A program made the translations under genes and the position numbers. A stretch of DNA of 64,000 nucleotides, from assembly GCF_017876495.1 (NCBI RefSeq), contig NZ_JAGIOB010000001.1, forward strand, positions 3,596,001 to 3,660,000, in the 5' to 3' direction. The stretch comes from Microlunatus capsulatus. GTDB taxonomy: Bacteria; Actinomycetota; Actinomycetes; Propionibacteriales; Propionibacteriaceae. This document shows, one piece after another, positions 59,143 to 64,000 of this stretch (position 1 is its first letter; every line of letters starts with the position of its first letter). The notes below the pieces were generated by a model that was given only the letters and a program-made list of their open reading frames with translations, made no database searches and was not told the DNA's origin.

Positions 59143-61338
59143 TCAGCTGGTGGTGACGCCCGGGTCCTCTTCGAGGTCCGCCGGCGCCTTCGGGCCGCTG
59201 GCGGCGGCGTGGGTGGGGGCGGCGTCGCCCTGCGCGGCCTCGAGGCTCTCGTGCGCCGCCGCGGCCACCGTGGCGCCGCTGAAGCCGAACTCCTCGAAGA
59301 GCTTCGCGCCCGAGGCGCTCGCGCCGTAGTGGTTGATGCTGATGATCCGCCCGGCGTCGCCGACGATGTCGCGCCAGCCCTGGCTCACCCCGGCCTCGAC
59401 GCTGACCCGCGCCTTGACGGCCGGCGGGATGACGCTGTCGCGGTACTCCCGGTCCTGCTCGTCGAACCACTCGCGGCAGGGCATGGAGACGACGCGGGCG
59501 CTGATGCCCTCGCCCGCCAGCTGCTCCTGCGCGGCCAGGGCGTACTGGACCTCGGACCCGGTGCCGACGAGCACCACGTCCGGGGCGCCCTCGGCGTCCT
59601 TGAGCACGTAGGCGCCCTTGGCGACCCCGGAGGTGTCGGCGTAGCCCTCGGCGCCGCGCGGCACGATCGGCAGGTTCTGCCGGCTGAGGATGAGGCCGGC
59701 GGGGCGGTCGCCGTTCTTGAGGATCTGCGCCCACGCGGCCGCCGTCTCGTTGGCGTCGGCGGGCCGGACGACGTCCAGGCCGGGGATCGCGCGCAGCGCG
59801 GCGAGGTGCTCGATGGGCTGGTGGGTCGGGCCGTCCTCGCCGAGGCCGATCGAGTCGTGGGTCCAGACGTAGGTGACGGGCACCCGCATCAGCGCCGACA
59901 GCCGCACCGCGCCGCGCATGTAGTCGCTGAAGGTGAGGAAGGTGCCGCCGTAGGGACGGGTCCCGCCGTGCACCTTGATGCCGTTCATGATCGCGCCCAT
60001 GGCGTGCTCGCGGATGCCGAAGTGCAGCACCCGGCCGTAGGGCCCGCCCGAGAAGGCCTTGGTCTGGCGGTCGGTCGGCAGGAAGCTCGGCTCGCCCTCG
60101 GGGGTGGTGTTGTTGGACTCGGCGAGGTCGGCCGAGCCGCCCCACAGCTCGGGCATCACCGGGGCGAGGGCGCTGAGCACCTTGCCCGAGGCGGCGCGGG
60201 TGGCGACGCCCTTGGGGTCGGCGTCCCAGCTGGGCAGCGCGTCCTCCCAGCCGGGGCTCAGCTCGTCGGCGACGAAGCGCTCGTAGAGGGCCTTGCCCTC
60301 GGGGTTGGCCTCGGCCCACGTCTGGAAGGACTTCTCCCACTCCGCCTGGGCCTGCGCGCCGCGGTCCCGCAGCTCGCGGGTGTGGGCGATGACGTCGTCG
60401 GCGACCTCGAAGGTCTGCTCCGGGTCGAAGCCCAGCAGCGCCTTGGTCGCCTTGATCTCGTCCTCGCCCAGCGCCGAGCCGTGCGCCTTGCCGGTGCCCT
60501 GCTTCTTCGGGGCGGGCCAGCCGATGATCGTCCGGAGGCTGATGAAGCTGGGCCGGTCGGTGACGCCGCGGGCGGTCTCCAGCGCGTCGGCCAGGGCCTT
60601 GAGGTTCTCCTGGTACTGCGTCTCGCCGTTGGTCCAGTCGATGGTCTGGACGTGCCAGCCGTAGGCCTCGTAGCGCGCGGCGACGTCCTCGGTGAGGGCG
60701 ATGTTGGTGTCGTCCTCGATGGAGATCCGGTTGTTGTCGTAGATCAGCGTCAGGTTGTCGAGCCGCTGGGTGCCGGCGAGGGAGGAGGCCTCGGAGCTGA
60801 TGCCCTCCTCGATGTCGCCGTCGGAGGCCAGCACGTAGACGTGGTGGTCGAACGGGGAGGTGCCGGGGGCGGCGTCGGGGTCGAGCAGGCCGCGCTCGCG
60901 GCGGGCGGCCATGGCCATCCCGACGGCGTTGGCGATGCCCTGGCCCAGCGGCCCGGTGGTGATCTCGACGCCGGTCGTGTGGCCGTACTCCGGGTGGCCC
61001 GGGGTCCTGGAGTCCCAGGTGCGCAGGGCCTTGAGGTCGTCGAGCTCGAGGCCGAAGCCGCCGAGGTAGAGCTGGATGTACAGCGTCAGGCTGGAGTGGC
61101 CGCAGGAGAGGACGAAGCGGTCCCGGCCCGGCCAGTGGGCCTCGGCGGGGTTGTGCCGCATCTCCTTCTGGAACAGCAGGTAGGCGACGGGCGCCAGGCT
61201 CATCGCGGTGCCGGGGTGGCCGTTGCCGACCTTCTGCACGGCGTCGGCGGCGAGCAGGCGGACCGTGTCGACGGCCTTGGTGTCGAGGTCGGTCCAGCCC
61301 TCGGGGACGACGGCGGTGGAGGCAGAGGTGTCGGTCAC
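59143..61338 (-). CDS. tkt: Transketolase
   Basis: A 731-residue thiamine-diphosphate enzyme. The N-terminal domain has DAVQKVGNGHPGTAMSLAP and the ThDP/metal-binding VYVLASDGDIEEGISSEASSLAG..NLTLIYDNNRIS; the central domain has YGGTFLTFSDYMRGAVRLSALM and THDSIGLGEDGPTHQPIEHLAALR; the C-terminal domain follows. The frame is open 90 codons further upstream, but GTG 61338 follows GGAAGGACC and starts the conserved region. An Ala/Pro-rich tail extends the C-terminus. It leads the tkt-tal unit and is divergent from ctaB. Confidence 0.96.
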   Translation of the reverse strand: MTDTSASTAVVPEGWTDLDTKAVDTVRLLAADAVQKVGNGHPGTAMSLAPVAYLLFQKEMRHNPAEAHWPGRDRFVLSCGHSSLTLYIQLYLGGFGLELDDLKALRTWDSRTPGHPEYGHTTGVEITTGPLGQGIANAVGMAMAARRERGLLDPDAAPGTSPFDHHVYVLASDGDIEEGISSEASSLAGTQRLDNLTLIYDNNRISIEDDTNIALTEDVAARYEAYGWHVQTIDWTNGETQYQENLKALADALETARGVTDRPSFISLRTIIGWPAPKKQGTGKAHGSALGEDEIKATKALLGFDPEQTFEVADDVIAHTRELRDRGAQAQAEWEKSFQTWAEANPEGKALYERFVADELSPGWEDALPSWDADPKGVATRAASGKVLSALAPVMPELWGGSADLAESNNTTPEGEPSFLPTDRQTKAFSGGPYGRVLHFGIREHAMGAIMNGIKVHGGTRPYGGTFLTFSDYMRGAVRLSALMRVPVTYVWTHDSIGLGEDGPTHQPIEHLAALRAIPGLDVVRPADANETAAAWAQILKNGDRPAGLILSRQNLPIVPRGAEGYADTSGVAKGAYVLKDAEGAPDVVLVGTGSEVQYALAAQEQLAGEGISARVVSMPCREWFDEQDREYRDSVIPPAVKARVSVEAGVSQGWRDIVGDAGRIISINHYGASASGAKLFEEFGFSGATVAAAAHESLEAAQGDAAPTHAAASGPKAPADLEEDPGVTTS

Positions 61339-61597
61339 GGGATGGTGGTCCTTCCGAACTGCGCTGACGGCTTCTCCGTCGGCCACGAACGCCTCCGACA
61401 CTATCGCCGCGGGCGCCCGCCCCGGTACGGGGCTCCCGGGGCGCGGACGGCCCCGTGACCTTCGCCACCCCGCCCGCGTGACCGCCGTGGCGGCGGCCGC
61501 CCCGGGGCGCGGCCGGGGTGGAGTTCGGGGAGCCCCGTCATAGACTCGCCGAGGTGCGCCCCGGACGGGGAGCCGGGCGAGCGAGTGAAGAGGGCGA

Positions 61598-62584
61598 GTG
61601 ACGAGCATCGACGTGGGCCGGGCCGCGGCCGAGGACCGCAGCGCGTCGACCGACCTCGCCGACCGGTCGGGCCTCGGCGGCCAGGACGGCCACGCGGTCA
61701 GCCTGCGCGACGTCCTCGGTGCCTACGTCGGCCTCACCAAGCCACGCATCATCGAGCTGCTGCTCGTCACCACCGTGCCCGCGATGTTCCTCGCCGCCGG
61801 CGGCGTCCCGCCGCTGCTGCTCGTGCTGAGCACGATGATCGGGGGCTGCCTGGCGGCCGCCAGCGCGAACGTCATCAACTGCGTCCTGGACCGCGACATC
61901 GACGAGCAGATGCGCCGCACCCGGCGCCGCCCGCTGCCCCGGCACGCGGTGGGCCCGGCGGCCGCCGCCGTCTTCGGCGCCGTGCTGGGCGTGGCCGCGA
62001 CGCTGTGGCTGGGCTTCTTCGTCAACTGGCTCTCGGCCCTGCTGGCCCTGGGCGCCAACGCCTTCTACGTCGTCGTCTACACGATGCTGCTCAAGCGGCG
62101 GACCTCCCAGAACATCGTCTGGGGCGGGATCGCCGGCTGCTTCCCGCCGCTGATCGGCTGGACCGCCGTCACCGGCGAGGTGGCGCTGGCCCCGTTCGTG
62201 CTGTTCGCCATCGTCTTCTTCTGGACGCCGCCGCACACCTGGGCGCTGGCCTTCCGCTACCGCGAGGACTACGCCGCGGCCCAGGTGCCGATGCTGCCCG
62301 TCGTCGCGCCCGCCCCGGCCGTCGCCGCACGGATCCTGGCCTACTCCGTGGTCACCGTGGCGGTCTCGCTGGCCCTGTGGCCCGTCGCCGGCACCGGCTG
62401 GCTGTACCCGGTGGTGGCCGCGCTGACCGGCGCCGCCCTCATCTGGGAGTCGGTCCAGCTGCTGGTCCGTGCCCGGCGCGGGCTGACCGACGCCGCGCTG
62501 AAGCCGATGCGGCTGTTCCACTGGAGCAACTCCTACCTCGCGCTCGTCTTCGTCGCCGCCGCGGTCGACCCGCTGCTGCGCTGA
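61598..62584 (+). CDS. ctaB: Protoheme IX farnesyltransferase
   Basis: A 328-residue UbiA-superfamily membrane enzyme that converts heme b to heme o for cytochrome oxidase. About nine membrane helices follow a 40-residue cytoplasmic lead. The prenyl-diphosphate motif [15 protein letters not shown] (from residue 91) and RTRRRPLP are diagnostic, with the second loop [17 protein letters not shown] 61598 is preceded by AAGAGGGCG. A TAGACT box at 61541-61546 may be its -10. Location opposite tkt is conserved in actinobacteria. Confidence 0.93.
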   Translation: MTSIDVGRAAAEDRSASTDLADRSGLGGQDGHAVSLRDVLGAYVGLTKPRIIELLLVTTVPAMFLAAGGVPPLLLVLSTMIGGCLAAASANVINCVLDRDIDEQMRRTRRRPLPRHAVGPAAAAVFGAVLGVAATLWLGFFVNWLSALLALGANAFYVVVYTMLLKRRTSQNIVWGGIAGCFPPLIGWTAVTGEVALAPFVLFAIVFFWTPPHTWALAFRYREDYAAAQVPMLPVVAPAPAVAARILAYSVVTVAVSLALWPVAGTGWLYPVVAALTGAALIWESVQLLVRARRGLTDAALKPMRLFHWSNSYLALVFVAAAVDPLLR

Positions 62585-62606
62585 GCACCACCCGGAGGAC
62601 GCCGCG

Positions 62607-63131
62607 GTGACCCAGTCCGTCGAGCTCCTCCTCGACCGGGACGCCGAGCAGGCGGTCCGGGTGCTCTGGGCGCGGCTCGCCGAGGCGGACCTGCCGACCG
62701 AGCAGCGGACCACCCCCAGCCCCAGCCACCGCCCGCACGTCACGCTGTTCGCCGGCGACGCGCTGGCCGAGGGGGCCGACGACGCCCTGCCCGGCCTGCT
62801 CGCCGGGTTGGACCGGCCCCTCCGGCTCGGTGGCCTGCTCGCCTTCGGCCCGCGGAAGGGGAGCGTGGTGCTGGCCCGCCAGGTCGTCGTCGACGCCGCG
62901 CTGCTGGCCCTGCAGACGAGGGTGGCCGCCGTCTGCGGCGCCGATCCCGACGGGCACTTCGGCCCCGGCCGGTGGACGCCGCACGTCACCCTGGCCCGAC
63001 GGGTCCCGGTCGCGCAGCTGTCGGCGGTGGTGGCCGCGCTCGGCGAGCTGCCCGAGCTGACGGCGTCCAGCCGGCGCTGCCGCCGCTGGGACAGCGTGCA
63101 GCGGGAGACCTGGGAGCTCACCGGGCGCTGA
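62607..63131 (+). CDS. 2'-5' RNA ligase / 2H phosphoesterase family protein
   Basis: A 174-residue protein of the 2H superfamily. The paired HxT motifs are RPHVTLFAG (H44) and TPHVTLARR (H126), at the expected distance in an internally duplicated fold. Family members cleave or ligate 2'-5' bonds or hydrolyse cyclic phosphodiesters; the substrate here is unknown. GTG 62607 follows CGGAGGA. It lies 22 bases after ctaB and may be read with it. Confidence 0.82.
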   Translation: MTQSVELLLDRDAEQAVRVLWARLAEADLPTEQRTTPSPSHRPHVTLFAGDALAEGADDALPGLLAGLDRPLRLGGLLAFGPRKGSVVLARQVVVDAALLALQTRVAAVCGADPDGHFGPGRWTPHVTLARRVPVAQLSAVVAALGELPELTASSRRCRRWDSVQRETWELTGR

Positions 63132-63170
63132 GCGGCCGCGCCGTGACCCGGTCCGGCGTGCACGACCGGT

Positions 63171-63183
63171 TAGGCTGCCCGGC
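63171..63183 (+). promoter_or_regulatory. -10 element for the leaderless LacI-type gene
   Basis: TAGGCT (63171-63176) ends seven bases before ATG 63184. An 8-base palindrome CGTGCACG (63157-63164) lies just upstream and could be an autoregulatory site. Confidence 0.45.
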
Positions 63184-64000
63184 ATGTCCTCCGACGACCC
63201 CGCTGCGGGAGCCGCCGGTCGGGCCCCCGGCATGCTGGACGTCGCCCGGCTCGCCGGCGTCTCCCACCAGACCGTCTCCCGGGTGCTCAACGACCACCCG
63301 AGCGTCCGGCCCGAGACCCGGGTGCGGGTCGAGACGGCGATCCGCGAGCTGGGCTACCGCCGCAACTCCGCCGCCCGCGCCCTGGCCACCCGGCGCAGCA
63401 GCACCGTCGGCCTGCTGACGGCCACGTCCAACCGCAGCGGTCCCGTCTCCACCCTGGTCGCCGTCGAGCAGGCCTCCCGGGCCGCCGGCCTGTGGGTGAG
63501 CGTGGCCAGCCTCAGCGTCTACGACCCCGAGTCGGTGCGTTCCGCGCTCGACCACTTCCTCGACCAGGGCGTCGACGGGATCATCGTCATCGCCCCCGTC
63601 GAGGAGGCCGTCCAGGTCGCCTCCGCCGTCGCCCTCGACGTGCCGGTGGTCATCGTGGCCCCGCGGGTCGAGGCGGGCAGCCGGGCCCTGGCCGTCGCGG
63701 TCGACCAGCGGCACGGCGCCCGGCTGGTCGTCCGGCACCTCGCCGGCCTGGGCCACACCCGGATCGCCCACGTCGCCGGCCCCGTCGGCTGGCTGGACGC
63801 CATCGAGCGCGAGGGCGGCTGGCGCGAGGAGCTCGCGGCCCTCGGGCTGGACGCGCCGGACACCGTCCGGGGGGACTGGACCGCGGCCAGCGGCTACGCG
63901 GTGGCCCGCGACCTCGACCCGGGCGCGACGGCGGTCTTCGCCTCCAACGACCAGATGGCCCTGGGCCTGGTCCGGGCGCTCGTCGAGCAGGGCCGCCGGG
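63184..64000 (+). CDS. LacI-family transcription regulator, 5' part
   Basis: 272 codons are visible before the window ends. The N-terminal helix-turn-helix with hinge is MLDVARLAGVSHQTVSRVLNDHPSVRPETRVRVETAIRELGYRRNSAARAL (from about residue 17), a textbook LacI/GalR start. The periplasmic-binding-like effector domain follows (TVGLLTATSN, GVDGIIVIAPVEEAVQVA, HLAGLGHTRIAHVAGP, FASNDQMALGLVRAL). The effector is probably a sugar, but its identity and the target operon, likely beyond the window, are unknown. Confidence 0.92.
   Translation, partial: MSSDDPAAGAAGRAPGMLDVARLAGVSHQTVSRVLNDHPSVRPETRVRVETAIRELGYRRNSAARALATRRSSTVGLLTATSNRSGPVSTLVAVEQASRAAGLWVSVASLSVYDPESVRSALDHFLDQGVDGIIVIAPVEEAVQVASAVALDVPVVIVAPRVEAGSRALAVAVDQRHGARLVVRHLAGLGHTRIAHVAGPVGWLDAIEREGGWREELAALGLDAPDTVRGDWTAASGYAVARDLDPGATAVFASNDQMALGLVRALVEQGRR

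Noticed and set aside
59119-61458. A 779-codon open frame antisense to tkt
   Set aside because: Low-complexity translation without motifs; transketolase on the minus strand is complete.

Overview
The window is a very G+C-rich chromosomal segment of a free-living actinobacterium. Supporting signs are GTG starts throughout, the Wag31/SepF/FtsQWZ division set, RbpA, WhiA, an ANTAR response regulator next to polA, mycothiol-type enzymes, and the gene orders polA-rpsA-coaE-uvrB, uvrC-rapZ-yvcK-whiA-gap-pgk-tpiA-secG and ctaB/tkt-tal-pgl, which are shared with mycobacteria and Streptomyces. A relative of Propionibacteriales is my guess, at low confidence. No insertion sequence, phage, CRISPR array, rRNA or origin was seen. 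There is one tRNA gene.

Layout. 1-10.9 kb is the end of the division and cell-wall cluster: murD (partial), ftsW, murG, murC, ftsQ, ftsZ, sepF, a YggT-family gene, divIVA, a DksA/TraR-type zinc-finger gene, lspA and an rluD-type gene. 10.9-13.7 kb holds pyk, a tRNA-Leu(CAA) and a PdtaR-like regulator. 13.8-19.4 kb is a complete branched-chain amino-acid ABC importer. 19.4-31.4 kb carries a hotdog thioesterase, polA, rpsA, coaE, a zinc-ribbon membrane protein, a Gly/Tyr-rich membrane protein, uvrB and terC, the last behind a manganese-type riboswitch. 31.5-43.8 kb is a more variable block: lon, an SDR with a divergent regulator, an ABC exporter with its two-component system, a LuxR regulator, an MFS exporter with a divergent HxlR regulator, and two enzymes related to thiol chemistry. 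43.9-56.9 kb holds uvrA, a Rieske lipoprotein, uvrC-rapZ-yvcK-whiA, gap-pgk-tpiA, secG and rbpA. 57-64 kb holds pgl, tal and tkt on the minus strand, then ctaB, a 2H phosphoesterase and a LacI-type regulator cut by the window end.

The strongest regulatory signal is shared by the repair genes. polA, uvrB, uvrA and uvrC each carry TGTC[A/G]G at the same distance (N8 after the 9-mer) upstream of a TANNNT -10, followed after 6-8 bases by the start codon. This is the architecture of the RecA-independent (RecA-NDp/PafBC) DNA-damage promoter known from mycobacteria, and here it links four unlinked transcription units. A second pattern is leaderless transcription: about fourteen start codons sit 6-8 bases downstream of a TANNNT -10, often TAGGCT, with no Shine-Dalgarno sequence.

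Other noteworthy points are a HAIR-like site before lon, an inverted-repeat operator between the MFS and HxlR genes, a dispersed hairpin-forming repeat (CCTGAGC..GTCGAAGG family) in three intergenic regions, loss of zwf/opcA from the pentose-phosphate locus, loss of ylmD/ylmE between ftsZ and sepF, and a PrsW-like protein that appears to have lost its catalytic residues.
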